A DNA stretch of 64,000 nt from Phaseolus vulgaris (lineage: Eukaryota > Streptophyta > Magnoliopsida > Fabales > Fabaceae), in the NCBI RefSeq assembly GCF_000499845.2, contig NC_023758.2, positions 15,079,927-15,143,926 of the forward strand, given 5' to 3'. Of this stretch, positions 1 through 11,814 are shown in pieces (positions within the stretch are counted from its first letter, which is position 1; each line of letters begins with the position of its first letter). Both the position numbers and the translations under genes were made by a program. Below the pieces are notes generated by a model. The model was given only the letters and a program-made list of their open reading frames with translations. It ran no database searches and was not told the DNA's origin.

Positions 1-739
1 GGTGCGTGTGTACAAAATTGTATTAAATATTAGATATTAATGAATGGATGATGTTTCAAATTTTTCAAAATTGCCTATTTGTTTTAATGAGTTCCAAACT
101 GGCTTATGATATCATTTTTTCTTGGAGTTCTTAAGAATATTTTTTTTTTATTTCTTCTGGTTATACTTTCCCTTTTATGAATTTGATTATAGTGTTTTTT
201 ATAATTATAATTTTGTCTTTTATTTTATAATTAATTATAAACATTCAAAATCATTAACTTAAAATTATTTATTTCACGTGTCAGATACTCGAAGCGGTGC
301 TCCATCACCTAAACAACTAATAGGATCAAGGGGATGAACAATGTGTTTTAATTTTAAATTATGTACCAGCTTTTTAACAATTTTGTGTATTTTAATTTTA
401 AGTTATGTATCAACTTTTGAATAATTATGTGTTTCAATTTTCAATTATGTATCAACTTTTGAACAATATTATATGTGTTTTAATTTTCAATACAATGAAT
501 GAAGGCTTATAACTTTATACATTATTTCATTTTATTAGTATTTTATTTTTTTATTATGAAAATATATTATATGTGTTTTAATTTTCAATACAGTGAATGA
601 AGGCTTATAACTTTATACATTATTTCATTTTATTAGTATTTTATTTTTTTTATTTTGAAAATATATTATGTTTATTTAATTGTGCAAACTAGAATATAAA
701 AAAATTATAAAAAAGAGGTGGATAAAATTTATTTATTTA
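1..739. repeat. AT-rich spacer with a 98-bp tandem duplication
   Basis: No gene is seen. A unit starting ATATGTGTTTTAATTTTC at 471 recurs at 569, giving two copies of about 98 bp (471-568 and 569-666) that differ at only a few bases. Just upstream (about 340-475) a shorter motif containing TTATGTATCAACTTTTGAA repeats about every 50 bp in a looser form. Everything else here is AT-rich without coding character. Confidence 0.6.
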
Positions 740-1040
740 GAATTAAAATTACGACAGTTAAAAACGTCACATTATACACTACATAATGGTGCCGAAATCT
801 TCTTCAATGAATTAAATTGCGACAGTTATAACTGACACTATTTACATATAAAAATCGCCACTTTAAACATAGTGTTAAAGTGGCGGGTGTTGCGGCGGGT
901 AGCGTGAAACCGCCACATTAAACTTTGTGACGGCCGGTTCTATGGCGGTTTGGGAAACCGCCACACGCGTATATTGTGGCGGTTATAAACGTCACTTTAT
1001 ACGAAAATAACCGTCACAATATACACTATTTTTTGTAGTG
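740..1040. mobile_element. CACTA-type transposon terminus or small CACTA derivative
   Basis: The segment ends TTTTTTGTAGTG at 1029-1040, the typical end of plant CACTA elements. It contains inverted, GC-richer subterminal motifs (variants of GTGGCGG and CCGCCAC) between about 855 and 1010. A CACTACA start lies at 777-783, so this could be a short non-autonomous element of about 264 bp. I could not see a matching 3-bp target duplication, so it may instead be one end of a larger decayed element. Confidence 0.55.
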
Positions 1041-2220
1041 TCACTAAGAACACAAGAGTGTTGTGGATTAGGAAGAAAGAGGGAAAATGAGAAAGAAGAG
1101 AGAGGAGAAAATGAGAAATGGTGATGCGAATTCAAAGAATGAAACATTTGGATTTATTTATTTTCTTATATCAACTTAATAAGCAACAGCCAGATCGATA
1201 CTACCATGTTAAAAAATTAAGCATCCCTAAGGTTGATGCTAACATATTAAAAATGACTATTTTTGTGTGAGCTAAACTCACTCATGCTTTTATCATATTT
1301 TCTTTTAAGTTATTATTTTTAAACTAAATTTTGTGTTAACTAGATGAAAGTTGTGGTTAAATTAACTAATGCAAAATACAATTTTAATGTTCAATTTTGT
1401 GTTCTTGAAATCAACGTAAGGACTTATTTGTGTATTAGAGTGAATTTCATCCACTTTAATAGCCTTCCCTAGTTGTTGATATTATTTTATGATAATTAAT
1501 TGTTGACATCTTTGTAGTGTACCATAAAATAATTTTTTTAATAATTTAAGATAATTTTACATTGTTAATGTATTATTTGAAATATTTAAGAAATTATTTT
1601 AACTTTTTTATAATAGAAAATTAATTATGGTAATAAAAACTTATATTTTATATTTACTTATACAAACCAAATTACTATTTATTTAATTTAAACATTTTTA
1701 TTCTATAATTTATTTTATTATTCAAAAATTCAAATTATATTCAACACTTTCTATTATATATATATATATTAATTTTAATTTTCAGTTTTTAAAATTTCTT
1801 TTACTTTTTTTAAATGTTTGAAAAAAGAATACAAGATTAGAATTCTCTTTCCGCAGAGCTGGTGTATCAATATCCAAATTCTGAACTTGTACAATAAATA
1901 AATCCATACTGGTAAATAAATTGATGTGAGTTTTATTTGAGTTTTTTCTTAATAAGTTTATTGGAAAAAAATTCTTTATTTTTAATATATTAAAATTGAA
2001 CTTAATTATTAAAATATGCTTTTATAAGGTATGGATATACGAAAGTATAAAAACATTTGGATTTATTCAACCTATTTAAAGCTCTGGTTTCATACACTGA
2101 ATCTTTAGTGGATGGTCAGACCAATCCGTATATCTACCTTTAATCATGAAGTCATAGACCAAAGTGTTCCTCCAATTTGAATAATGTTATAGCAAAAAAA
2201 TAAATAAATAAATAAAATAT

Positions 2221-2223
<3 letters not shown>
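1041..2223. other. AT-rich spacer, no gene seen
   Basis: The stretch is strongly AT-rich with homopolymer runs and a short TA run near 1757. I see no open frame with coding character, no RNA gene and no clear transposon edge. Confidence 0.5.

Positions 2224-2261
<38 letters not shown>
2224..2261. repeat. (TA)n microsatellite
   Basis: An uninterrupted AT dinucleotide run of about 37 bases. It directly abuts the putative solo LTR that follows and probably was the insertion target. Confidence 0.9.
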
Positions 2262-2264
<3 letters not shown>

Positions 2265-2851
2265 ACCGGTATGGGCGAGGCCGATCCCTGATCTCCTTGT
2301 CCGAGACCCGCCTGACTGCTACGAGATTGGGTCAACTTAACCAAGACCAAAGGAAAGCCAGCCGAGACCCGAGAGACTTGACCGACGGTCGAAACGACCA
2401 AGGCCAGAGAAATCTGGCCGATGACCGACACATATCAAGGGAAACTTGGCCGACGGCCAACCCTGATTATCACTAACGCTCAAACCAAGACCAATGAAGT
2501 TAATCCATCATTAAGAATTAGGTAATACAATCCTAAACGGTATCCACCTCGATAAACGGGCCCAATAAGGTAAGTCCATTGGAATAATATAAATAACACG
2601 CATCCCAAGGAGTAAGGTACGTCATTTATTATTGTTCACCTACCTGAGAACTGACCACCCGTTTTACTGACTTGAGCGTCGGAGTGCCTTCGTAAGTACC
2701 CCTATCATCCGATGTTCACCCGAGACTGAGTACCGAAGGAGAAGCAGGAGGACGAGAAGAATTTCAGTTCATCACCCAACAACTTGACCGACCAAAGGAA
2801 GGATGAGAAGATTTCAATAGTTCTCTAGGTTTCATCTCTCTATCAGGAACA
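2262..2851 (+). mobile_element. Probable solo LTR (Tat-like Gypsy)
   Basis: A 590-bp island with higher GC than its surroundings starts TGTACCGG and ends CAGGAACA, the TG...CA form of an LTR. Both sides carry TATAT (2257-2261 and 2852-2856). Because the target is a TA repeat, this duplication is weak evidence. A TATA-like AATATAAATAA near 2587 is followed by ACTTGAGCGTCGGAGTG near 2670-2690. The same 17-base string occurs in the LTRs at 28847-29950 and 36765-37838, which supports an LTR of the same broad lineage. No internal retroelement sequence follows it. Confidence 0.6.
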
Positions 2852-3753
2852 TATATAAAGTATATAACTTATTAATCATAGGATTAAAATTTACTATAGT
2901 AGTTCATAGCCTAACCTTACATAGAAATTCACTAAATAATTTACTTTATCTATAATGGGATGGTTGCCATTAGTGACATTAATCTTATTAATAATAATAT
3001 TAACGATCAAATTAAAATAATACATCTTAATACTTTTTTATAAACACAAAAAGAAATATTTTAAAATTATATGTATGACGGTCCCATGCCGCTGATCTGA
3101 GTGTGTGAAGTCTCTCTCATCTGTCATTTTCAAGGATTATTAGGCGACTCTAATCAATCAATTATTATTAACTTTATGCATACGAATACAATTACGCAAT
3201 TGCATTTACTTTATGATATAAGAAATATTTTGGGCAAGGAAATTATGAAAATTTTCTTAACATCAAATTCCTATTTTATAAATTCCTTCACTCTCTTTAT
3301 ATAGTAATATTTCAGCATATGCAATGTCAAACACCAGAAGGGTGGCGTGTTTGAAAAAATCATAATTTAGAAAGAAAGAAATAATGGCATACTTTTCTGA
3401 TTTGGGTGGTTCGGTTCTGCAATCGAACTACCTTAGGATGAAGACAATGATGATTAGTTTATACATAAACTAAGTATGCATGAATAACATAAACTAGATT
3501 TGACAAGTTCATAAGATATTATTTTAAGGATGTATATGGTAATGCATATGTTCTTTATCTAACATAAAACATCTAATTTTTAAATTAAAAAATAAATTTT
3601 AAATTTAATTTAATATTACAAAATATTACATTTTTTCTGAGAAAAATCATAATAAATATTAATAAATCATGAATATTATATAAAAAATCAAAACAGTTTG
3701 TGTCATGTTAATTAAGTAGATAATGTAACTGAAGAATATAATATATAAAAAAA
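2852..3753. other. AT-rich spacer, no gene seen
   Basis: AT-rich sequence without a supported feature. A 67-codon open frame at 3101-3304 has neither a recognisable domain nor gene-like surroundings. Confidence 0.45.
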
Positions 3754-4060
3754 GGTTAAATATGTTTTTGTTCTCATATTAAAACACAAAATTAATTTAC
3801 GTTTTTAGTTTAAATTTTAAATTATCCAAATATTTATAATATGAAAATTATTAGAATGACTTTTTTTTATATGAAATATAGTAAAAATAACGAATTTGGA
3901 GAGAAACTAATAATCTTTGAAAAAAACTAACAATCATTTCATATACAAAAGAACTTATTCCAATAGTTTTCATACTACATGCACATGGATGGTTTAAAGT
4001 TTTGACCAAGGATGAAAATCAATTTGAATTATAGTAGAGGGATGAAAAACATATTTAACC
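3754..4060. mobile_element. MITE with GGTTAAATATGTTTTT terminal inverted repeats
   Basis: The left end GGTTAAATATGTTTTT (3754-3769) is matched by an inverted copy AAAAACATATTTAACC (4045-4060), enclosing 307 bp of non-coding AT-rich DNA. Size, ends and lack of coding capacity fit a miniature inverted-repeat element. I could not define a target duplication because both flanks are A/T runs. Confidence 0.6.
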
Positions 4061-4345
4061 ATTTTTTATATATAATTCTTTAGTTATATTCTCTACTTAA
4101 CGTGACACAAACGATTGTAGATCTCACATCTAATAGAGATAATGACATTTAATAATATATAAGAAAGTTTGGACGATGAAAATCAATTTCGAATTATAAT
4201 AGAGGGATGAAAAACATATTTAACCTTTTTTATATATATAACTCTTTAGTTACATTGTCTACTTAACGTGACACAAACAGTTATAGATCTCATAGATCTC
4301 ATAGATCTCACATCCAACAAAGATAATGACATTTCATAATATATA
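4012..4345. repeat. Segmental tandem duplication of the MITE right end and flank
   Basis: The right end of the MITE plus about 100 bp of flank (from about 4012) is repeated from about 4177, including GAGGGATGAAAAACATATTTAACC-like and CTTAACGTGACACAAAC-like blocks. The second copy also holds three perfect copies of ATAGATCTC at 4283-4309. This is a local duplication, not a second insertion, because only the right inverted repeat is duplicated. Confidence 0.6.
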
Positions 4346-5890
4346 AACGAATGCAAATCTCACCTTATGAACCGATTTTGTAAAATTGACTTAAACTTAA
4401 AATTTACTTCTTAACATGATATCAGAGATATAAAAAATCTATCATAGCGAAAATTTGTTGGTTAGACCAACCATAAATATAATTGAGCTAAACTTAAAAT
4501 TCATGTCTAATACAAACTCAGATGCACTTATCCTAACCAATTTTAAATTAAAGTTATATTTATTTGTATTTGTGTGATTTGTAACCTATTCTTTCAATGA
4601 AATTTGAATGTGACTTGCATCCCATAATTTAATTTAATATGTATTAAATGTGGAGGACTATGTGATATGTAGAATGAGATATATGTTATTTTCACTAATG
4701 AAGTTTGTGGAGCCATAGCAGTGTGAAATGAATTTATGATCGTCAACGGCTTCAAAGAGCATCCACTTTCTTTGCTTAAAGATATTTTAATTTAAAAAAT
4801 AAAAGTAAATAAAATATTATGTGTTTTTCCAACAGAGAAGATGATGCCTTCTTTCTCTCACTCTCCATCTCATCTGCGTTGTCTTCATCTGTTTCGTGTT
4901 GAACTTCATGCTTAGCTAAAAGTGACGACTGCTCACAACTTTATCAACGTTTCCCATAGTACCCCTTCCATTTTTCAAAAATTTCCCACATTCATTGCTT
5001 AAATATAACACCACTTTCTATTTTATATTTTATGATGGCTTTTTTATATTATTAACTTTCGTTTGTAGGGGAAAAATCATTATTATTCGATAAATTTGAG
5101 CCAAGGGTTTGCATTAGATATTAAAAGGTCTTAATTTGATCTCTAATAAATTAAAATAGGTAAGGTTTTAGTCCTATTTAATTTTATCTCTATTATTTAA
5201 AAATATAAATATGATTAGAACATTTGGATTATTTAAAAGTGCATAATCAATTAAGATATATTTAACAGTTTTTACAGATAAGATAACCACATATATACTT
5301 TTCATATTCAATATATTATGAAAAATATATATTACTTTTTAAAATGATAATTATTTTTTAATTAAAAAATATTAAAAATCCGAGTTGTTTGGTTTGCTAT
5401 AGAATCACCCAAAACTTCCCTTTTCTTGTACAGGAATTTTGTCTCAAACATAACAACACCAAAATAAAGTATTTGAAGTAAAATTAAATTTTAAGTCAAA
5501 CTTAATTATGCATCTTAAACGTGAAACTAATATCTACCTATTTTAGCAAGTCACAGTTAGTTAATATCAGTGTACATTGTATATCAACTTTTAAGACCAC
5601 TTTCTTTATTTATAACTACTAAAAAAGCACTATAGAAGAAGAAGTGTTTTCCTAAACTAAGTACTTAATTATCTAATAAATGTAGCAGCAAGTTTTGTTA
5701 ATTAAACACAACATTCTCACTGTTGAAGCAAATTGCAAAATAAGAAAGTAATTCTATAGAGCATAAAAGTCATTTAGTGTGTGAGTAGCTATTTAGTTGA
5801 CAGAGAAAAGAAAAAGGACAAGAAGAAGGGTATTTTAGGAAACTCCGAAACGATAAACCAAATTTGACGGGCTGGTATTTCCGAGGGTAG
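4346..5890. other. Spacer upstream of the kinase gene, no gene seen
   Basis: AT-rich, non-coding sequence. I see no open frame of note, RNA gene or clear transposon boundary over these 1.5 kb. Confidence 0.45.
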
Positions 5891-6242
5891 AGAGTTCACA
5901 ACACGTGGCCGCGTATGACGCGGTTCCAATGTCAGTGGGTGAGACTCTTCATAGCATAGGCGAATCCAAAAACTCTACTCATTCTTTTCATCTCTGTTCT
6001 GTCCCACGCATTAATCCCTCACCACACGCATTAATCCCTCACCACCTTCTACTTCTACTTCTTCTCTCTCTCTCTCTTTCTATCTTCTTATCATTCTCTC
6101 TCTCTTTCAACCACCCAACCCAACCCAACCCAACATCTTCCAATAACTACCTCTTTGGAAATTGCGAACTTCAAAACCTTTTTTTCCCTTCACCCATTCT
6201 CTGAAAAGTGTTGCGTAGGGTTGAGAATTGTGGCAGGGCCTA
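5891..6242 (+). promoter_or_regulatory. Promoter-proximal region and 5' UTR of the kinase gene
   Basis: A G-box/ABRE-type element ACACGTGGC lies at 5901-5909, inside a short GC-richer patch (to about 5925) that stands out from AT-rich surroundings. A 20-bp unit starting CACGCATTAATCC is perfectly repeated in tandem at 6005-6024 and 6025-6044. A long CT-rich tract (about 6046-6110) and ACCCAACCC repeats follow, typical of plant 5' UTRs. The start codon is at 6243. No clear TATA box is seen at the expected distance. The open frame at 5905-6204 is best read as leader sequence. Confidence 0.55.
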
Positions 6243-8954
6243 ATGGGTAACTGCCTAGATTCTTCTGCCAAAGTTGATGCAGCTCAGAGTTCCAGATCCA
6301 CTTCTGGTTGGTTACGTTAGATCATTTATCCTCTTTCTCATTTTTCTTGTTTTCGGTTTTCTGGAAGGTGATGCTTCCTTTTTCATGGTTTTTTGGGAAC
6401 TGGGTTTAAGAGTGATGGGCTGATGAGGTGTAAAGTTTAATTCCTTTTCTCTCTTGGTAACAGGGGTTAGATAAAGTTTGGTTGTTTTCTCGAAGTAGTA
6501 CTGTAATATATAATTTGTTAGGAGGGGTGTGTTCTGTTTTTGTGTTAATGTTTACTGTTTGAAAATTTTAGCTTGAAATATAAGGGTTCAGATTCTTCAA
6601 AATATTATTCTTTTTCTACTTTTATGATTATGTTTACTGTATTTCACCTTCTTTAATTCTTTTGGGGATTGAATGTCACCTTATGGTCTGATTTTATGCA
6701 TGGTTTGTATTTTAGAATTAAAGTTTGGTCGAATTATAAGCAGTTCATAACGTAATAAAGTGGAAGATTTGGCGTTGTTTTTCTGAGGTTATTAGGATTG
6801 TGGGTTGAAATGATGAAATGGAAGAATAAATAAAGAAAAATGCTCTTTTGTTGGAGTGTATACAATAGTTGTTGAGAAATGGGTTCTAGTATTGCTGATG
6901 GTTAAATTTGAAAGCTCAATTTTTTTCCTACTTGCTTTTGTTTGTGTAGTGGCACTATATGTGGATTAATCAATTTTTCCTTTTATTTCTGCATCAGGAA
7001 TCTCTAAAGCTACACCTTCCAGTTTATCTATTCCATCATACAGTGAAAAAAGCAACGCCTTAAGTCTTCCCACACCAAGGTCTGAGGGTGAAATCTTGTC
7101 TTCTCCCAATCTCAAGTCCTTCACATTCAATGAGCTGAAGAATGCCACCAGAAATTTTCGGCCTGATAGTCTTCTCGGTGAAGGGGGATTTGGGTGCGTC
7201 TACAAAGGATGGATTGATGAACACACATTTACAGCTTCAAAGCCTGGATCAGGAATGGTTGTTGCTGTAAAGAAGCTCAAACCTGAAGGTTTTCAAGGTC
7301 ATAAAGAGTGGTTGGTGAGTGTTTGCTTCCAATCCTGCACAAAATAGTACTCTTTTTTTTTCACATACACATGGTAATGAAATTCTTAATCAATATTTCA
7401 GACTGAGGTTAACTACCTTGGACAACTGTACCATCCTAATTTGGTGAAATTAATTGGTTACTGCTTGGAGGGAGAGAATCGGCTATTGGTCTATGAGTTT
7501 ATGCCAAAAGGGAGCTTGGAGAACCATCTGTTTAGAAGTAAGTTACATAAAGCATTATGCCATTTATTCATAATTTGTGTCTATTAAGCTATTTTCTTGA
7601 TCATTTGGTAACTGCATACATTCGAGATTTATGGGTTCATTTTACTTGACAGGAGGACCCCAACCACTCTCTTGGTCAGTGAGGATGAAAGTGGCTATTG
7701 GTGCTGCTAGAGGACTCTCTTTTCTTCATAACGCCAATTCACAAGTCATATACCGTGATTTTAAAGCCTCTAATATCCTACTTGATGCGGTAAGAAGAAC
7801 AAGAATATATAGGATGTTGCGAGTTCTTCGTTTTTCTTTTTGTGTAAACTGCTTACTTATCATGCAAAGGGATTGGCAGGAGTTCAATGCTAAACTTTCT
7901 GACTTTGGTTTAGCTAAGGCGGGTCCTACTGGTGATAGAACTCACGTCTCTACTCAAGTCATGGGTACTCAAGGATATGCAGCACCTGAATATGTTGCAA
8001 CTGGTATGCTTTCTGATAGATGGTGCTTTACCTGATTATTAATATTCATTGTTGATAATTTTCAATCATGTACGTAGTCTCTTCAGTCTCCTCCAATTTA
8101 ACCTGCTATACAACTCAAACCCTATATACTTTGTTATAGTTTCTTTTCTTCGGTTTAGAATAATTGATAAATGCCACAGCGGCAGTACTTCTCATCATAC
8201 GGATAGTTGGTGTAAGGGTTTTCACGATTTTCCTTTCAAAACAGGCACTCTGTGCCTCAACTTTTAGGTTCATTTTTTTTATGTTGTACTATTTCACACA
8301 GCAAGAAATGCTAATAACACAATCTTTTAAATGCTTTCTCCATTATTGAGCAAAAAATGTAATGCCAACCTCACTAATAATAGTGTTGAAAACATATAGT
8401 CAGCTTGTGATGTGTTGCAGCATCTCTCTCTAAATGAGAAGACTCATTGCATCTCATAGTATGTTAAAACATTGGACTAACTTCCTAATTGATTTACAGG
8501 TAGGTTGACAGCCAAAAGTGATGTCTACAGCTTTGGAGTTGTGTTGCTTGAACTTTTATCTGGAAGACGTGCAGTTGATAAAACAATATCTGGTATGGAG
8601 CAGAATCTGGTGGACTGGGCAAAGCCATATTTGAGCGACAAACGAAGACTGTTCCGGATCATGGATACCAAGTTGGAGGGGCAGTACCCGCAAAAGGGTG
8701 CCTTCATGGCTGCCACACTTTCTCTACAATGCCTCAACACTGAGGCCAAGACAAGGCCTCCAATGACAGAGGTTTTAGCCACTCTGGAACAGATAGAAGC
8801 CCCCAAAACTACAACCAGAAACTCTCATTCTTCAGAACACCATAGAGTTCACACTCCTGTGAGAAAATCTCCTGCCCGAAATCGGTCACCTCTAAATCTA
8901 ACTCCTACCGCATCCCCTCTTCATGCTCACCGGCAATCGCCTCGTGTGCACTGA
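6243..8954 (+). CDS. PBL2/PBL3-like: RLCK-VII receptor-like cytoplasmic kinase, PBL2/PBL3 (APK2)-like
   Basis: A protein Ser/Thr kinase that phosphorylates target proteins, usually at the plasma membrane in receptor-kinase signalling. Exons join in frame with GT-AG introns: 6243-6306, 6998-7314, 7402-7537, 7653-7789, 7880-8003 and 8500-8954, giving 410 codons. The start [10 protein letters not shown] fits N-myristoylation at Gly2 and palmitoylation at Cys4. Visible kinase motifs are the glycine loop [12 protein letters not shown] (81-92), VAVK with Lys113, YRDFKASN with Asp208, SDFGLAK with Asp226 and AAPEYVATG. The variable N-terminus before about residue 62 and the Ser/Pro-rich tail ending QSPRV match Arabidopsis PBL2/PBL3 (At1g14370/At2g02800) in layout. 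The activation segment reads [10 protein letters not shown], with Gln where relatives usually have Lys/Arg and His. Intron 5 (8004-8499) is the longest after intron 1. No frameshift or stop is seen. Which of PBL2 or PBL3 is orthologous is not resolved. Confidence 0.95.
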
Positions 8955-9544
8955 GATTTGAACATAAAACATATCTGTATGTAAATTCCTTGTTTCTATC
9001 AGGTTGTGTTTTGGACTGCATGCGTTGAGGCATGTGTACTTACATGCAATTTTGTCATGCTCAGTAGAATGAATAGTTAATACCATTTATCCAAATGCTA
9101 TGCTGCAAGTTATTGCAGCTGTGTTCTGTATATTCTTCTCTTTTTATACCTCCTATTCCCTCATGGAATGTCTTGTTGATAATAACATAACCAGACACGT
9201 TGCTTCCCTTCCATCATGGATTACTCTTATCATTCCAGTTTTAGTCTACAACAATTTCAACATGTGGTGGTGAGTCTTACATACTATTTTGACCATGTCA
9301 GTTTCTTCTCCTCATTTAGAAAAGGAAAATTTTACTATGATAACTCTAAAAAGTTTACAAGTGTGATGGACACACAATACAATTTCAAAATTACTGCTTT
9401 CATTTCAAAATTACTTCATTTCAGTAAAAAAAATATTTTTCCCACCAGTTGTAATTTGGTACAGGATTGTGACCATCTTAAGCTGGACAAATAATAGGTG
9501 GTTTGATAAGTCTAACCATCATTGAAATAAGGTTCAATGCCATC
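8955..9544 (+). other. 3' UTR and downstream spacer of the kinase gene
   Basis: Non-coding sequence after the TGA at 8952-8954. T-rich stretches near 9120-9150 and AATAA-type strings (9180-9190) could serve 3' end formation, but no single poly(A) signal stands out. A 92-codon frame at 9216-9494 lacks recognisable domains. Confidence 0.4.
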
Positions 9545-9715
9545 TTTAAAATTTAGACTTTGGGTTAAATTCAACTTCGAAAGGTCTATAAAAAGGTTAT
9601 TTCTAAAATTTGGACTTTGGGTTAAATTCAACTTCGAAAGGTCTATAAAAAGGTTATTTCTAAAATTTGGACTTTGGGTTAAATTCAACTTCAAAAGGTC
9701 TATAAAACGGTTATT
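9545..9715. repeat. 57-bp minisatellite, three copies
   Basis: The string GACTTTGGGTTAAATTCAAC starts at 9556, 9613 and 9670, an exact 57-bp period, with only a few substitutions between copies. As 57 is a multiple of three, both strands show open frames through it (9512-9733 minus, 9537-9863 plus). These are repeat artefacts and not convincing genes. Confidence 0.9.
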
Positions 9716-10544
9716 GTGCCGTTGTTGGTGCATGTTTAGTTTTGAAAGAAAAGGTGATGAGTTTTGTGTGCGGAAGATAGATAGTTATGATGGAGAGAGT
9801 TACCGGCACATGCAAAATCCCGAATTATGTTCTTCTTGTTTACACGGTGGGAAGCAGCTTTGAGATGCCATGATTACAGAGACGTCTTTAGTAAGGAATT
9901 TGTAAATGTTTTTAGCAATATTAATTTGACTGAAAAACTGAACAGATCCCTTTTAAGTAAAATTTCATATTCAATTCCTTTGAATAGATAAAAAAAAAAT
10001 AGCTAAAAGGTGGATTTCGTTGAAAATATAGACCAAATGTTTTCATAAAACTTGGTAATTGACAACTTGTAGCGTATGATGTGATTGAAAATCCGACACT
10101 GTTTTAAACATGAAGATTGAAATTTGGGATTGATTGAGACAACATTTTTGTCGCCTGGAAATGTATAACACATATATTTATTTAAAATATAATAATTCTA
10201 GTAAATGACCAATTTTAACAATTAAATTTCTAAAAAAAGAATGACGATGATAAAAAAATCAGTAATTGGATCTTCCTCATAAAACATTTAATTAATTTAA
10301 CAAATGTACCATCATTGATTATAACTTGTGAATTAACTAATAAAAAGTCAATAAAGTTACTATATATATGTTGCAATTTGATCTGTGATTGAATAATAAT
10401 CGAAACCCTAAACTATTTAGACTAGTACTACTTTCTATTTTAATATTTTTCTTGAGTTTGTTTCTTAGAAATAATCGAAATATATAACAACACACTCTGC
10501 CATTTTCCAGAATTGATTAAAATTTGCTAAATTTTATGATATAT
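9716..10544. other. AT-rich spacer, no gene seen
   Basis: Mostly AT-rich non-coding sequence without a recognisable feature. Confidence 0.45.
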
Positions 10545-10736
10545 AAGACCCAGTTCATCCAGGCGGCTTCTTCCTCCACCTCCATACCTTCTTGTGTCAT
10601 TCCATAAGTTTTTTGTATTCTAAAAATACCCTTTTCAGTATTCTGGGTTACATAATCTAAAAGTCTTTTTCTTGATCCAGAATTAGCTTCTGAATTATGT
10701 AATCCGGAAGCCTTTTGTGATTAGCTTCCGGATTAT

Positions 10737-11469
10737 TTTTTTTTTCAGCAATGAATTAATAGAATTAATAGAAACACTTTAGGGGTGTTCCAACCCTTAT
10801 ACATAAAGACTCCTAATAAAGCATTCAACAATTAGAGCAAAGTTAAGCGACAAACCACTTAACTCAAAACCTTAAAACTAGTAAAAGATACTCGGTCCCA
10901 AAAACCTGAATCTGCATAAACCAGCACAAAACAAACAAAAGCCTGGTGGCGAGGGAAAACTGCTAGAGAAAACATGCTAACATGGTGTGACCAACACAAC
11001 ATAACCATGAAGAGCAAAGACTAGAAATCCCCAGACCTTGCTGCATTTGCTAACACAAATCCAGGGATTGCCACTTGACAGCAGAGTGCAACATCTATAA
11101 CTCTGTTTGAAACCAACCATCAACCATAACCTCTTTGGTCAGATCTTCACGCTTGTGGTAACCAGAGGACAAGGTATTTCCTCTCAGACAAAATTTTCCA
11201 CGGACTGCATTGGAGAGAGCATCATATTCCATCTCTGGCACCGATTCAAACCTGGCTTCAATGGTTGTCATGGGAACACCAACTGTTCCTGTCATGGAAT
11301 ACACTTCACCTATGGCATGCTCCTCAGCTTCCTTCTTTTGTGTGGTCGATACACTTCCCCAGCACACAATAGTTTTAAGATTTGAAGAACACGGCTTTGG
11401 TTTCCAAGATTCATAACTCCCCGGGTAGCTCCTGCACCAAGAAAACACTTTAATCTGCATATATTATAA
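10737..11469 (-). pseudogene. Retro-inserted chimera: LINE 3' tail joined to a long-chain acyl-CoA synthetase fragment
   Basis: Reading on the minus strand, 11460-11095 contains peptides typical of plant long-chain acyl-CoA synthetases (an AMP-binding enzyme that activates fatty acids): ESVPEMEYDALS, LRGNTLSSGYHKREDLTKE and VMVDGWF. Only about 65 residues of the enzyme are present, without the ATP-binding motif, so it cannot be functional. Downstream (to 10746) the sequence matches the 3' end of the LINE at 60966-61100, including CCAACCCTTATACA. A poly(T) tract at 10737-10745 marks the poly(A) tail on the minus strand. The insert is bounded by an 18-base direct repeat, GATTAGCTTCCGGATTAT (10719-10736 and 11470-11487). 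The upstream 50 codons of the open frame were not recognised and may be intron or captured sequence. Confidence 0.65.
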
Positions 11470-11665
11470 GATTAGCTTCCGGATTATATAATCTGAAAAT
11501 CTTTTCTATATATAAGATTAGCTTTCAGATTATGTAATTCGGAAGTTTTTTTTTTCCAGATGTTTTATTAGCTTCCGGATTACATAATCCAGAAGTCTTT
11601 TCTAAATATGAGATTGACTTTCGGATTATGTAATCCGGAATATATCTGGATTACATAATTCATAG
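11470..11665. repeat. Array of short palindromes (TTCCGGATTACATAATCCGGAA type)
   Basis: At least six variants of the palindrome TTCCGGATTA(C/T)(A/G)TAATCCGGAA occur here, with more at 10680-10740, each followed by spacers such as TCTTTTCTA. The units are half-sites in inverted order, so the array could form many small hairpins. No coding sequence is present. Confidence 0.7.
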
Positions 11666-11814
11666 GCTTATTATTTCAAATCCAAGGAGGTGGCACAAAA
11701 AAAAGGATAAAATAGTATTTTCACATTTAGTATGGGATGACACAAGAAGGTACGGAAGTGTAGGAAAAAAGAGTCATTCATCCAATTTCAAGGTCTGTGT
11801 GGCTCGAATAGGAA

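Larger units (their letters stand above)
10545..11800. mobile_element. Candidate non-autonomous DNA element with inverted ends
   Basis: Sequence around 10553-10606, including TACCTTCTTGTGTCAT, is matched in inverted orientation at about 11735-11790 (ATGACACAAGAAGGTA). The two inverted segments agree over several tens of bases, with gaps. Between them lies an array of CCGGATTACATAATCCGG-type palindromes, split by a LINE-derived insertion. This looks like one element about 0.5 kb long before that insertion. Class and target duplication could not be determined; a Mutator-like origin is only a guess. Confidence 0.4.

Noticed and set aside
2144..2476. Open frames on both strands across the TA run and LTR
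   Set aside because: They depend on the microsatellite and a non-coding LTR; peptides have no domain character.
9512..9863. Repeat proteins with FNFERSIKRL-type units on either strand
   Set aside because: A 57-bp tandem repeat is a multiple of three and leaves frames open on both strands; no gene context.
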